Positions 44,284 to 53,390 of a stretch of 64,000 bases of DNA are shown here, one piece after another. The position numbers and the translations under genes were made by a program. Every line of letters begins with the position of its first letter. Within the stretch, counting starts at the first letter, position 1. The stretch spans positions 1-64,000 of the forward strand of contig NZ_LAJH01000010.1 in NCBI RefSeq assembly GCF_001292625.1. The letters run 5' to 3'. The notes under the pieces are model-generated. The model saw nothing but the letters and a program-made list of their open reading frames with translations, was not told the DNA's origin and did no database searches. This DNA comes from Shimia sp. SK013 (GTDB lineage: Bacteria > Pseudomonadota > Alphaproteobacteria > Rhodobacterales > Rhodobacteraceae).

Positions 44284-44864
44284 GCGGTGATGTCGGCGTG
44301 TTGCCGGATCGCCCAAGTCAGCAATTTGTGATAATCCGCACGTGGAATTTCGATCGCGCCCAATGAGGCGAGATGGTCAGTGATGAACTGGGTGTCAAAT
44401 AATGTAAAGCCCGAGCGACGCAGGTGCGTGATCAAATAGGCCAGCGCAATTTTGGAACCGTTTGTTCGGCGAGACACCATGCTTTCGCCAAAAAAGGCCC
44501 CGCCGAGAACAACCCCATAGACACCGCCAGCCAGTTCGCCATCTTGCCATACTTCAAGGGAATGCGCTTTATCTCCGGCGTGCAAGGCCATGTAAAGGCG
44601 GTGAATTTCAGCGTTGATCCATGTCTCAGAACGGTCGGCACAGGCGTCCAACACACCCTCAAAATCTTGGCTGAGTGTGACGACATAGTCTGCACGGCGA
44701 ATGGCGCGGGCGAGGCTGCGAGAGATGTGAAAGCTGTCGAGCGGAAATATTCCACGCCGGATCGGGTCTACCCAAAAGATGTCGGGATCATCGCGATGCT
44801 CAGACATCGGAAAGACGCCCATGGAATAGGCGCGCATCAAAAGGTCGGGTGTTAACTCACCCAT
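44241..44864 (-). CDS. aat: Leucyl/phenylalanyl-tRNA-protein transferase
   Basis: A 207-residue enzyme that adds Leu or Phe to N-terminal Lys or Arg, marking proteins for ClpS/ClpAP. Core motifs: LMRAYSMGVFPM, RRGIFPLDSFHISRSLARA, WINAEIHRLYMALH, AHSLEVWQDGELAGGVYGV, SMVSRRTNGSKIALAYLI and FDTQFITDHLASLGAI. Length is normal. It is 19 bases downstream of accC in a leftward operon accB-accC-aat. Confidence 0.95.
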   Translation of the reverse strand: MGELTPDLLMRAYSMGVFPMSEHRDDPDIFWVDPIRRGIFPLDSFHISRSLARAIRRADYVVTLSQDFEGVLDACADRSETWINAEIHRLYMALHAGDKAHSLEVWQDGELAGGVYGVVLGGAFFGESMVSRRTNGSKIALAYLITHLRRSGFTLFDTQFITDHLASLGAIEIPRADYHKLLTWAIRQHADITAQSLPSASEVLAAS

Positions 44865-44883
44865 GATGCGCGCCCACTATGGG

Positions 44884-46236
44884 TCAGCCCTCGACCATAT
44901 TGGCGTCGAGCCACTTCTCCAGCCAGTGGATATTGTAATCCCCTGTTTGGACGTCGGCCTCGGCCAGAAGTAAGTGAAACAACGGCGTGGTCGTATCAAT
45001 GCCGTCGACAATTAGTTCGCCCAAAGCGCGGTTGAGGCGCGCGAGTGCTTCGGGGCGATCACGTCCGTGTACGATCAGTTTGCCGATCAAGCTGTCGTAA
45101 TAGGGCGGGATCGAGTAGCCGTCGTAGAGCGCGCTGTCCATCCGCACGCCAAGCCCACCAGGCGCGTGATACGCGGTGATCTTGCCCGGGCAGGGCGTAA
45201 AGTTTGGCAGCTTTTCGGCGTTAATCCGAACCTCAATGGCGTGGCCATTGATGGTCAGGTCGTCCTGTCCAAAGGACATTGGAAGCCCCTCGGCGACGCG
45301 AATTTGTTCGCGCACCAGATCGACGCCAAAGATGGCTTCGGTCACCGGATGCTCCACCTGCAGGCGGGTGTTCATTTCGATGAAATAGAACTCGCCGTTC
45401 TCGTAGAGGAATTCGATTGTGCCGGCACCGATGTAGTTGATCTTGGCAACCGCATCCGCACAGACCTTGCCAATTTTGGCGCGTTCCTCGGGGGTGATCG
45501 AAGGGCCAGGGGCTTCTTCGAACACTTTCTGGTGGCGGCGCTGCAAAGAGCAGTCGCGTTCGCCCAGATGCACCGCGTTGCCTTTGCCGTCGCCAAAGAC
45601 CTGAATTTCTATGTGGCGCGGTGTGGTCAGATATTTTTCAATATAGACCTCGTCATTGCCGAAGTTGGATTTGCCCTCGGCGCGTGCGGTCATAAAGGCG
45701 CTTTCCATGTCGGCGGCGGTTTGCGCCACTTTCATGCCACGCCCACCACCACCGGCGGTGGCCTTGATGATGACCGGATAGCCCATTTCCTGGCCAATTT
45801 TTTTGGCAGCGTCCAGATCAGGCACGCCACCCTCGGAGCCGGGCACACAAGGCACGCCCAGTTTGAGCATCGTGTCTTTGGCGGTGATTTTGTCACCCAT
45901 CGTTCGGATGTGCTGTGCAGTTGGGCCGATAAAGGTCAGACCGTGGTCTTCGACCATCTGCACAAATTCTGCGTTTTCAGACAGAAACCCATAGCCGGGG
46001 TGGATTGCTTGCGCGCCTGTGACTTCGCAAGCCGCAATCACGGCGGCCTTGTTGAGATAGCTGTCAGTGCCCGGTGCCGGACCGATACAGATTGCCTCAT
46101 CGGCCATCCGTACATGCATCGCATCGGAATCGGCCGTGGAATGTACAGCAACCGATCCAATGCCCATTTCGCGGGCCGCACGGATCACACGTAATGCGAT
46201 CTCTCCGCGGTTTGCGATCAGGATTTTATTAAACAT
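44884..46236 (-). CDS. accC: Acetyl-CoA carboxylase biotin carboxylase subunit
   Basis: A 450-residue biotin carboxylase with N-terminal [22 protein letters not shown]-grasp loop [14 protein letters not shown] and catalytic [20 protein letters not shown]. It carboxylates the biotin on AccB. The length and lack of a C-terminal biotinyl domain distinguish it from PccA in the same window. Nine bases from the accB stop. Confidence 0.96.
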   Translation of the reverse strand: MFNKILIANRGEIALRVIRAAREMGIGSVAVHSTADSDAMHVRMADEAICIGPAPGTDSYLNKAAVIAACEVTGAQAIHPGYGFLSENAEFVQMVEDHGLTFIGPTAQHIRTMGDKITAKDTMLKLGVPCVPGSEGGVPDLDAAKKIGQEMGYPVIIKATAGGGGRGMKVAQTAADMESAFMTARAEGKSNFGNDEVYIEKYLTTPRHIEIQVFGDGKGNAVHLGERDCSLQRRHQKVFEEAPGPSITPEERAKIGKVCADAVAKINYIGAGTIEFLYENGEFYFIEMNTRLQVEHPVTEAIFGVDLVREQIRVAEGLPMSFGQDDLTINGHAIEVRINAEKLPNFTPCPGKITAYHAPGGLGVRMDSALYDGYSIPPYYDSLIGKLIVHGRDRPEALARLNRALGELIVDGIDTTTPLFHLLLAEADVQTGDYNIHWLEKWLDANMVEG

Positions 46237-46245
46237 ATCAGCGCC

Positions 46246-46740
46246 TTATTCGATGATAACCAGAGGTGCGCCATATTCGACAGTGTCGCCGTCTCCGACC
46301 AGTACTCGGGTCACGGTGCCGGATTTTGGCGCCGGAATATGGTTCATGGTCTTCATAGCTTCAACGATCAGCAGCGTGTCGCCCTCAGATACAGTCTGGC
46401 CAGCAGACACAAAGGACGGCGCGCCAGGTTCGGCCTGAAGGTAGACCGTGCCAACCATCGGCGAGGTCACAGCGCCAGGATGGCTGGCTGGATCGGCTTC
46501 AGCGCTGGTGGCCGGTGCGGCAACGTCTTCAGGAGCAGCAGCCACGGCTGCCGGAGCTGCAGCGACGGGCGCCTGTAGAGGCGCGGCTGCGATCTGCTTT
46601 TGGCGGCTGACGCGCACGTTAAGGCTGTCATCTTCGCCATATTCACGCATGACCTCAAGTTCGGTCAGATCGTTTTCACGAAGCAGTTCTGCCAGAGCCT
46701 GAATGAAGGCGACGTCGGAATCGTGGTTCTTTTTGCTCAT
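46246..46740 (-). CDS. accB: Acetyl-CoA carboxylase biotin carboxyl carrier protein
   Basis: A 164-residue carrier: N-terminal helix ELLRENDLTELEVMR, a Pro/Ala-rich linker, and a C-terminal biotinyl domain with EAMKTMNHI where Lys130 carries biotin. It is first in the accB-accC-aat operon. Two small hairpins lie upstream at 46834-46851 and 46852-46868. Confidence 0.95.
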   Translation of the reverse strand: MSKKNHDSDVAFIQALAELLRENDLTELEVMREYGEDDSLNVRVSRQKQIAAAPLQAPVAAAPAAVAAAPEDVAAPATSAEADPASHPGAVTSPMVGTVYLQAEPGAPSFVSAGQTVSEGDTLLIVEAMKTMNHIPAPKSGTVTRVLVGDGDTVEYGAPLVIIE

Positions 46741-46887
46741 TTTTCGTTTTCTATCCTCTGCACGCGCTGCGCGGTTGAGTCTTTTTGGTTTTCCCTAAAG
46801 GGGGCTTATAGGTCAAAAACTGCCCTTAGGAAAGCCGAACTGCATGTCGGCTGCGGGCGCTACCCGCAGATGCCCAGTGTGGCGGAC

Positions 46888-47439
46888 TTAAAGAGGCATA
46901 CCGGAGAGTTTGGCGACCAGTTCAGCCAGCTTTCGTGCCCCGAATTTGCGCAGCAGTCGGGCGCGATATTCTTCTACGGTGCGATAACTGAGGTTCAAGT
47001 CCAGACCAATTTCTTTGGAAGTCAGGCCACGGCATGTGAGAATTGCCACTTCGCGTTCCCTTTGTGTCAGCGCGACGATGGGGCGGTCTTCGGAAAGATC
47101 GGCAAAGGACCAGACCGAGGTGCTAAAGGGAGTTTCGGGCGTGTCGGTGGTGGCGGCCTGACCGCGGACGCGGCACCAGAAAAGCGATCCGTTTGAACGT
47201 TTCATAATCCGCTCGTCAGAGTAGCGCCCGGTGTCACGGATGGCGGCATACACCTTGGCGCCGATAGTCTGGAAGTCTTCCTCCGATGCGTAGATTTCGG
47301 CGATCGGCAAGCCCGCGCAGGCTTCAGGTATCAGGTTGAACATTTCGCCAAACCGCGGGTTTGCGCGACGGATAACGCGGTTTTCCAGAAGGATGAGACC
47401 CACAGGGGCGTGATCAAAGGCGAGGGCGTATTGGTCCAT
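46888..47439 (-). CDS. PAS-LuxR transcriptional regulator
   Basis: A 183-residue regulator. N-terminal PAS-like domain (YALAFDHAPVGLILLENRVIRRANPRFGEMF) and a C-terminal LuxR-type helix-turn-helix (LTQREREVAILTCRGLTSKEIG then LNLSYRTVEEYRARLL). It lacks a receiver domain, so it may sense a ligand or cofactor directly. The ATG at 47439 is used because the extended frame to 47502 adds a non-family N-terminus; ribosome site is weak. It lies between accB and an orphan binding protein gene. Confidence 0.82.
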   Translation of the reverse strand: MDQYALAFDHAPVGLILLENRVIRRANPRFGEMFNLIPEACAGLPIAEIYASEEDFQTIGAKVYAAIRDTGRYSDERIMKRSNGSLFWCRVRGQAATTDTPETPFSTSVWSFADLSEDRPIVALTQREREVAILTCRGLTSKEIGLDLNLSYRTVEEYRARLLRKFGARKLAELVAKLSGMPL

Positions 47440-47485
47440 GGGCCAAGTGTTTGGCACAGCGCGGGCCAAAGAGGAAGGTGCAAAG

Positions 47486-47511
47486 AAAAAGGACGCCCGC
47501 ATGGGGCGCCC
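47486..47511 (-). terminator. Rho-independent terminator of the binding-protein gene
   Basis: On the reverse strand: GGGCGCCC / GGGCGTCC stem (one G-T pair) with CATGC loop and T5. It closes the leftward transcript of the substrate-binding protein 24 bases after its stop. Confidence 0.75.
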
Positions 47512-47534
47512 TTCTGATGCGGTTGTGATCGGAG

Positions 47535-48242
47535 TTAAAGGCCAGCGTTGAAAGTGTCGCGCGCTGCGTGGCCTTGGTCGGAATTTTCGAAGCAGACCAG
47601 CAGGTTGTGGTTGGCCAGATCGGTGGCGTGGAAGGTCAGCTCGCCTGCGACGTCGGTCAGGCGCGGTTCTGTGGCGACAAGGTTTTCAAACACGTTGCGG
47701 TCGATAACGGCGGCATCCATGCGACCGGCGGCAACTTTTTCCACGTTTGAGGCATCGGTCGGACCCTCGTCAACTTTGAGAGTGCCATCTGCGATCATAC
47801 CGTCGAATTTGGCTTCGTTGATGTAGCCCTGCACGACGCCGATACGGTAGTTGGCGAGATCTTCGTGGGAAGACCAATCAAAAGCATTGTCCTTTCGGTG
47901 CACAAATCCGACTGGGCTGGTGCCAAAGGGGGCGGAATACACACACCGGTCTCCGTCTTTTTCCGCGTCGGCGCCCGCATCGTAATACTCTGGATATAGG
48001 CCAATCCACGCGGGGTCTTTGGCCGCAAGGTTCACGGCGCGGTTCCATGGGAAAACCTGAACTTCTGCCGTTACACCGGATGCCGCAAAGGCGGATTTGA
48101 CCGCGTCCGTGCTGGATCCTGTGGTGTCAGCGTTGACGTAGGGTGGCCATTCCAGAGTTGTCAGTTTTACGGTTTCGGCCTGTGCCGTCGTTGTGGCGAT
48201 GGCTGCTATAGCGGCGGCAAAGACGGGCATGGATTTGAACAT
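47535..48242 (-). CDS. Orphan periplasmic solute-binding protein
   Basis: A 235-residue exported protein. Signal peptide MFKSMPVFAAAIAAIATTTAQA, then the bacterial SBP type-3 pattern: VKLTTLEWPPYVNADTT, APFGTSPVGFVHRKD, YRIGVVQGYINEAKF and MDAAVIDRNVFENLV. Such proteins bind amino acids or related ligands, but no permease or ATPase gene is nearby, so it may be an orphan sensor or share a distant transporter. RBS AAGGA precedes the start. Confidence 0.85.
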   Translation of the reverse strand: MFKSMPVFAAAIAAIATTTAQAETVKLTTLEWPPYVNADTTGSSTDAVKSAFAASGVTAEVQVFPWNRAVNLAAKDPAWIGLYPEYYDAGADAEKDGDRCVYSAPFGTSPVGFVHRKDNAFDWSSHEDLANYRIGVVQGYINEAKFDGMIADGTLKVDEGPTDASNVEKVAAGRMDAAVIDRNVFENLVATEPRLTDVAGELTFHATDLANHNLLVCFENSDQGHAARDTFNAGL

Positions 48243-48380
48243 GAGGTATTCCTTGTTGGTCGTATTATTTGGTAGTTTTCACCATCACTGTCCTAAGGAA
48301 ACGTTATCCACGCGCTGCCGGCGCTTCGGAAAGTCGATAAATTTGATTGAAAAATTTTGCGGAATTTCGAGGTTCAGACC

Positions 48381-48412
48381 AAAAAAATGGCCCCCCAGAA
48401 AACTGAAGGGCC
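48381..48412 (-). terminator. Rho-independent terminator after scoB
   Basis: On the reverse strand: GGCCCTTCAG / CTGGGGGGCC stem of ten pairs (two G-T) with TTTT loop and T7. It ends the scoA-scoB transcript. Confidence 0.8.
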
Positions 48413-48435
48413 TGTTTTGATCGATGAGTTTTGTT

Positions 48436-49065
48436 TTAGTTGACCAAGGTCGCTTCAGTCGCTGCGCGGAACTCCTCGTCGGAGACGCCATCTGCCAGTT
48501 CCACCAGCGTCAGGCCGCCCTCGACCACGTCCATCACGCCAAGGTTGGTAATGATGCGATCAACAACACCTTTGCCGGTCAGGGGCAGCGTGCATTCCTT
48601 GAGAACCTTGGAAACGCCATGTTTGTTGGCGTGGTCCATCACCACAACCACACGGCCCACACCGGCCACCAGATCCATCGCGCCGCCCATGCCTTTGACC
48701 AGCTTGCCGGGGATCATCCAGTTGGCGAGATCGCCGTTTTCGGCCACTTCCATCGCGCCAAGGATGGCCATCGCGATCTTGCCGCCACGGATCATCGCGA
48801 ACGATTGCGCGCTGTCAAAATAGGCTGTTTGCGGCAGTTCAGTGATTGTCTGCTTGCCTGCGTTGATCAAGTCGGCGTCCTCGTCCCCTTCAATCGGGAA
48901 AGGGCCCATGCCCAGCATGCCGTTTTCAGATTGCAGTGTAACTTCAACACCTTCGGGGATGTAGTTGCTGACCAGCGTCGGGATGCCGATGCCGAGGTTT
49001 ACATACCAGCCGTCTTGCAGTTCTTGAGCGGCGCGTGCCGCCATTTGATTGCGATCCCAAGCCAT
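48436..49065 (-). CDS. scoB: 3-oxoacid CoA-transferase subunit B
   Basis: A 209-residue CoA transferase beta subunit. It has [16 protein letters not shown] and the conserved [12 protein letters not shown] whose Glu carries the CoA thioester, then [24 protein letters not shown]. It transfers CoA from succinyl-CoA to acetoacetate, releasing acetoacetyl-CoA for use of ketone bodies or polyhydroxybutyrate. Two bases from scoA. Confidence 0.94.
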   Translation of the reverse strand: MAWDRNQMAARAAQELQDGWYVNLGIGIPTLVSNYIPEGVEVTLQSENGMLGMGPFPIEGDEDADLINAGKQTITELPQTAYFDSAQSFAMIRGGKIAMAILGAMEVAENGDLANWMIPGKLVKGMGGAMDLVAGVGRVVVVMDHANKHGVSKVLKECTLPLTGKGVVDRIITNLGVMDVVEGGLTLVELADGVSDEEFRAATEATLVN

Positions 49066-49067
49066 GA

Positions 49068-49787
49068 TTACGCCTCCTTCGCACGCACGGTGCGCTGCTC
49101 AATACGTTTCTCGTGATCGCCCTGGATGATGCGGTTCACATAGATGCCGGGCAGGTGGATTGCGTCCGGATCAAGCGAGCCTGTGGGCACGATTTCCTCG
49201 ACCTCGGCGATGCAGATCTTGCCGCAAGTCGCGGCAGGGGCATTGAAGTTGCGGGCGGTTTTGCGGAACACAAGGTTGCCGGTTTCATCCGCTTTCCACG
49301 CCTTAACGATGGCGAGATCAGCAAACATGCCTTCTTCCATGATGTAATCTTCCATCGCACCGTCAGGTCCGGTGGGGAATTGCTTTTCAAACTTGCCCTC
49401 GGCGATCACAGTGCCGACGCCGGTTTTTGTGAAAAAGCCCGGAATGCCCGCGCCGCCAGCGCGCATACGCTCGGCCAATGTGCCTTGGGGGTTGAACTCG
49501 AGTTCAAGCTCGCCCGAAAGGTACTGACGCATGAATTCTGCGTTTTCGCCCACGTAAGAGCTGATCATCTTTTTGACCTGTTTGGTCTGCAGCAAGATGC
49601 CGATGCCGAAGTCGTCGACGCCCGCATTGTTGGAAGCAAACGTCAGGTCTTTGACGCCGCTGTCGCGGATGGCGTCCAGCAGAAGCTCTGGAATGCCGCA
49701 GAGGCCGAAGCCGCCGGAGGCAATGAACATGCCGTCGCTGAGCACGCCTTCAAGCGCGTCTGCGGCATTTGCATATACCTTTTTCAT
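49068..49787 (-). CDS. scoA: 3-oxoacid CoA-transferase subunit A
   Basis: A 239-residue alpha subunit with [22 protein letters not shown] near the N-terminus and [44 protein letters not shown], the usual SCOT-A landmarks. It partners with scoB in the same transcript. First gene of the operon; start follows GGGGAGAGATCC. Confidence 0.94.
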   Translation of the reverse strand: MKKVYANAADALEGVLSDGMFIASGGFGLCGIPELLLDAIRDSGVKDLTFASNNAGVDDFGIGILLQTKQVKKMISSYVGENAEFMRQYLSGELELEFNPQGTLAERMRAGGAGIPGFFTKTGVGTVIAEGKFEKQFPTGPDGAMEDYIMEEGMFADLAIVKAWKADETGNLVFRKTARNFNAPAATCGKICIAEVEEIVPTGSLDPDAIHLPGIYVNRIIQGDHEKRIEQRTVRAKEA

Positions 49788-49885
49788 GGATCTCTCCCCT
49801 TAATATCGGAATTGCCGCGAGTTGTGACCTTAGGGCAGTCGCAAGTCAATGTTGACGGGGGCAGCAAGGTATTACTACGGGCGCG

Positions 49886-50455
49886 TCAGATGATCCGGAC
49901 CTGCGTGCCGACGGGGCAGACCGCGAAGAGGTCCTCGATGGAGGGATTATAAAGCCCGATGCAGCCGTCCGAGCTGCGGCGTCCGATTTTGCGTGTGTCG
50001 TGGGTGCCGTGGATCAAGTAGGCGGGCCAACCAAGATACATGGCGTGTGTACCAAGCGGATTGTCCGGGCCGGGAGGCATGTATTTCAGGTCTGGATTGC
50101 GTTCGACCATGCTTGGCGTGGGCGTCCAGTCTGGGCCGACGCGTTTGCGAATGATTTCGGTGTAGCCACGTTTTGTGAGATCTTCGGACATAGGCACAGA
50201 GGTGGGGAACACACGATAATCTGCACCGTCACCGCTCCAGAAATGCAGCGCGCGGGATGTGGTGTCGGCCACGATGGTCGCAACGCCAAGATCGTCAAAA
50301 TGTGTGCGCCAATCCTGTTTCGAAAAACTGGAAATGTTGCGCAGAGCAGGGGCCGGTTGCGGCGTGGTCTCTTGGGCGGAACCGATGCGCGCGGTCAGGC
50401 ACAGAGCAGGGAGCGCAGCCAGAAAGGCGCGACGCGGCAGTTTGTTGAAAGGCAT
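49886..50455 (-). CDS. L,D-transpeptidase (YkuD family)
   Basis: A 189-residue exported enzyme. N-terminal twin-Arg-like signal (PRRAFLAALPALCLTARIGSA), and the YkuD catalytic region YLIHGTHDTRKIGRRSSDGC then IGLYNPSIEDLF, with nucleophile Cys and the His. It cross-links peptidoglycan or attaches lipoproteins to it. ATG at 50455 begins the signal sequence; the longer frame has no support. Confidence 0.9.
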   Translation of the reverse strand: MPFNKLPRRAFLAALPALCLTARIGSAQETTPQPAPALRNISSFSKQDWRTHFDDLGVATIVADTTSRALHFWSGDGADYRVFPTSVPMSEDLTKRGYTEIIRKRVGPDWTPTPSMVERNPDLKYMPPGPDNPLGTHAMYLGWPAYLIHGTHDTRKIGRRSSDGCIGLYNPSIEDLFAVCPVGTQVRII

Positions 50456-50606
50456 GGTTTGGTCCGTTTTTGCTCGATTTTGCAAGTATCTGGGGACCAA
50501 AACGTTAAAGCGCAATTCACAAGCCGTTGATCGACTGGTTTGAGAGGTCTGGCAGGACCAAACCCCTCAGATGTGCGCGGATTGCCGCTTACTCGTCAGC
50601 GGTTTT

Positions 50607-53210
50607 CTAGGGAGCGGCCTTTTTGGCAGGGGCTTTTTTCTTGGCTGCCGGTTTTTTGGCCGCGGTTTTTTTCTTGGGGGCCGCTTTTTTCTTGGCGGGT
50701 TTCTTGCCGGCCTTTTCCGCAATCCATTCCACAGCCTGTTCCATGGTCACGTCCTTGACCTCGACCTCTTTGGGGATCGTGGCGTTGACTTTGTCCCATT
50801 TCACATAGGCACCATAACGGCCGTCCATGATATTGACCGGACCACCTGCATCGGGGTGTTCGCCCAATTCACGCAAGGCTTTGGCAGCGGCGCGGCGGCC
50901 TCGGCCGGGGTTGTTGCGCTTCTCGGTGATCATTTCCATCGCACGGTTCATACCGATTTCAAAGACGTCCAGCGTTTCCTTGAGGTTGGCGTAGACCGGT
51001 TTTTCCTCATCGGGCAACTGATGCATGACATAGGGACCAAAGCGACCCAAGTTGGATGCGATCGCGCCGCCATCTGGATGGACGCCGATTTCGCGAGGAA
51101 GGGTCAGCAAGGTAACGGCCTGTTCCAACGTGACCTCATTGGGCCCCCAGCCAGGCAGGAAATCTTTGCCCTGTTTTGGCAGCGACGACCGTGGCGGTTT
51201 CTTGTTTTCCGGTGTGGCTTCGCCGCGCTGAACATACGGACCAAAACGGCCGGATTTCAGGTGGATTTCGTCGCCGGCATCCTCGCCAAGAACCTTTTCG
51301 TATCCTTCTGCGCCTTCTCCCGAGATCGGGCGCGTATAGTTGCATTCCGGATAGTTGCCGCAGCCGACAAAGCCGCCAGTGCGCGAGGTTTTCAGATGCA
51401 ATTGGCCCGCGCCACACTTCGGGCAGACCCGCGGGTCAGTGCCATCTTCGCGTGTCGGATACAGTTGCGGTGCAAGTGCTTCGTCCAGAATGTCGAGCAC
51501 TTCGGAAATCCGAAGATCGCTGGTTTCGGCAATCGCGGCAGAGAAGTCTTTCCAGAAGCGCGACAGAACGGTTTTGTAGTCGCGCTCGCCTGCGGACACG
51601 TCATCAAGTTCTTCTTCGAGGTTGGCGGTGAACTCGTAGCCAACATATTGGCGGAAGAAGTTGACCAAGAAGATCGTGACGATCCGGCCTTTGTCCTCTG
51701 GGAAGAGGCGGTTTTGTTCTTTGCGGACGTATTCGCGGTCCTGAATGGTCGTGATAACCGAGGCATAGGTCGATGGGCGGCCAATGCCGAGTTCTTCCAT
51801 GCGTTTGACGAGTGTCGCCTCGGTGTAGCGGGGCGGCGGCTGGGTGAAATGTTGCTCGGGCGAGACAGACCGTTTGTCCATCGCTTCGCCCTGCATGATC
51901 TGGGGCAAACGCTTGCCGTCGTCGTCATCCACAACCTGATCGTCGCGGCCTTCTTCATATACGCGCATAAATCCGTCAAACATCACCACCTGACCGGTGG
52001 CGCGCAGTTCAATCTGGGCGTCGTCAGAGGCGATGTCGACGGTTGTACGCTCCATGCGGGCGCCTTCCATCTGGCAGGCCAGCGTGCGTTTCCAGATCAG
52101 ATCATAAAGCTTGCGCTGATCTTCCTCAGAGACCTTGAGGTCGGCCGTTTTGCGCATCATTTCTGTGGGGCGGATACATTCGTGTGCTTCTTGAGCATTC
52201 TTGGCTTTGTTTTTGTAAATACGCGGTTTTTCGGGAACGTATTCGGGACCATAAAGTGCCGCAATGGTGTCGCGCGCCTCGGCGACGGCCTCGGGGGCCA
52301 TGTCGATACCATCGGTCCGCATGTAGGTGATGTAGCCTGCCTCATAGAGGCGCTGCGCTGTGCTCATGCAATGTTTGGCGCCCATGCCGAATTTGCGGCT
52401 GGCCTCTTGTTGCAGAGTTGAGGTCATGAAGGGGGCGGACGGGTTGCGCGAGGCGGGTTTTGCCTCGACCCGAGCCACGGACAGTGTGCGGCTTTGGATG
52501 GCCTGCTGCGCCAATTCGGCGGCGGTAGAGTTCTCAAGCGAGAACTTGTCGAGCTTTTGGCCGCCCATAACCGTCAGGCGGGCTTCGAACTCTTTGCCGC
52601 GCGGAGTCGCCAGCAGAGCTTTGACGGACCAGTATTCACGGGCGTTGAAGGCTTCGATCTCGGTCTCGCGTTCAACGATCAAACGTAAGCAGACCGATTG
52701 CACACGGCCCGCGGAGCGCGCGCCAGGCAGTTTGCGCCACAAGACGGGCGACAGGTTAAAGCCTACGAGATAGTCCAGCGCGCGGCGGGCAAGGTAGGCG
52801 TCGACAAGCGGCTGGTCCACTTGGCGCGGGTTTTGCATCGCTTCGGTAACTGCGGCTTTGGTGATGGCGTTGAAAACCACGCGGCTGACAGGGGTGTCTT
52901 TCTTGATAGCACGGCGTTTGCGCAGCGCTTCTTCAAGGTGCCAGCTGATGGCTTCGCCTTCGCGATCGGGGTCGGTTGCGAGGATCAGTTCGTTGTCGTC
53001 TTTGAGCGCATCGGCGATGGCTTTGACATGCTTGCGTGAGTCGTTGCCGATCTCCCACAACATATCGAAGTCCGCGTCAGGATCGACTGAACCGTTTTTT
53101 GCGGGCAGGTCTCGCACGTGGCCGTAAGAGGCAAGTACGGTGTAGTCGGAGCCCAGATACTTGTTGATTGTTTTGGCTTTGGCCGGGGATTCGACGACGA
53201 CAACTGGCAT
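50607..53210 (-). CDS. topA: DNA topoisomerase I
   Basis: An 867-residue type IA topoisomerase. Toprim VVVESPAKAKTINKYLG with ATDPDREGEAISWHL, active-site Tyr296 in GYITYMRTDG and the conserved GARSAGRVQSVCLRL. After the catalytic core, one four-Cys zinc motif (CPKCGAGQLHL ... CGNYPEC) and several TopoI C-terminal repeats, then a Lys/Ala-rich tail (KKPAKKKAAPKKKTAAKKP). It relaxes negative supercoils. It is downstream of dprA, a common synteny. Confidence 0.96.
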   Translation of the reverse strand: MPVVVVESPAKAKTINKYLGSDYTVLASYGHVRDLPAKNGSVDPDADFDMLWEIGNDSRKHVKAIADALKDDNELILATDPDREGEAISWHLEEALRKRRAIKKDTPVSRVVFNAITKAAVTEAMQNPRQVDQPLVDAYLARRALDYLVGFNLSPVLWRKLPGARSAGRVQSVCLRLIVERETEIEAFNAREYWSVKALLATPRGKEFEARLTVMGGQKLDKFSLENSTAAELAQQAIQSRTLSVARVEAKPASRNPSAPFMTSTLQQEASRKFGMGAKHCMSTAQRLYEAGYITYMRTDGIDMAPEAVAEARDTIAALYGPEYVPEKPRIYKNKAKNAQEAHECIRPTEMMRKTADLKVSEEDQRKLYDLIWKRTLACQMEGARMERTTVDIASDDAQIELRATGQVVMFDGFMRVYEEGRDDQVVDDDDGKRLPQIMQGEAMDKRSVSPEQHFTQPPPRYTEATLVKRMEELGIGRPSTYASVITTIQDREYVRKEQNRLFPEDKGRIVTIFLVNFFRQYVGYEFTANLEEELDDVSAGERDYKTVLSRFWKDFSAAIAETSDLRISEVLDILDEALAPQLYPTREDGTDPRVCPKCGAGQLHLKTSRTGGFVGCGNYPECNYTRPISGEGAEGYEKVLGEDAGDEIHLKSGRFGPYVQRGEATPENKKPPRSSLPKQGKDFLPGWGPNEVTLEQAVTLLTLPREIGVHPDGGAIASNLGRFGPYVMHQLPDEEKPVYANLKETLDVFEIGMNRAMEMITEKRNNPGRGRRAAAKALRELGEHPDAGGPVNIMDGRYGAYVKWDKVNATIPKEVEVKDVTMEQAVEWIAEKAGKKPAKKKAAPKKKTAAKKPAAKKKAPAKKAAP

Positions 53211-53390
53211 AAAAATTCCTCTCGACTCAGAGCGAGCTATATGGCCGCGAAAAATGTGGGGCGAAAGGGGGGATTGTCAATGCATCGCGGAAAATCGCTT
53301 GGCGGAAGACGCAAAAAACCTTGAGTTGGGCGGTGAGTGGTGCGGAAATTGGCGCACATTTAGGAGATGCCGCCATACATGGCTGCGCTC

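Noticed and set aside
45067..46194. Forward frame of 375 codons opposite accC
   Set aside because: The complementary strand encodes biotin carboxylase with all motifs; the forward translation is not protein-like.
50571..52421. Long forward frame of 616 codons antisense to topA
   Set aside because: Phe/Gly-rich, low-complexity translation with no family resemblance; topA on the other strand is certain. It is a GC-skew shadow frame.
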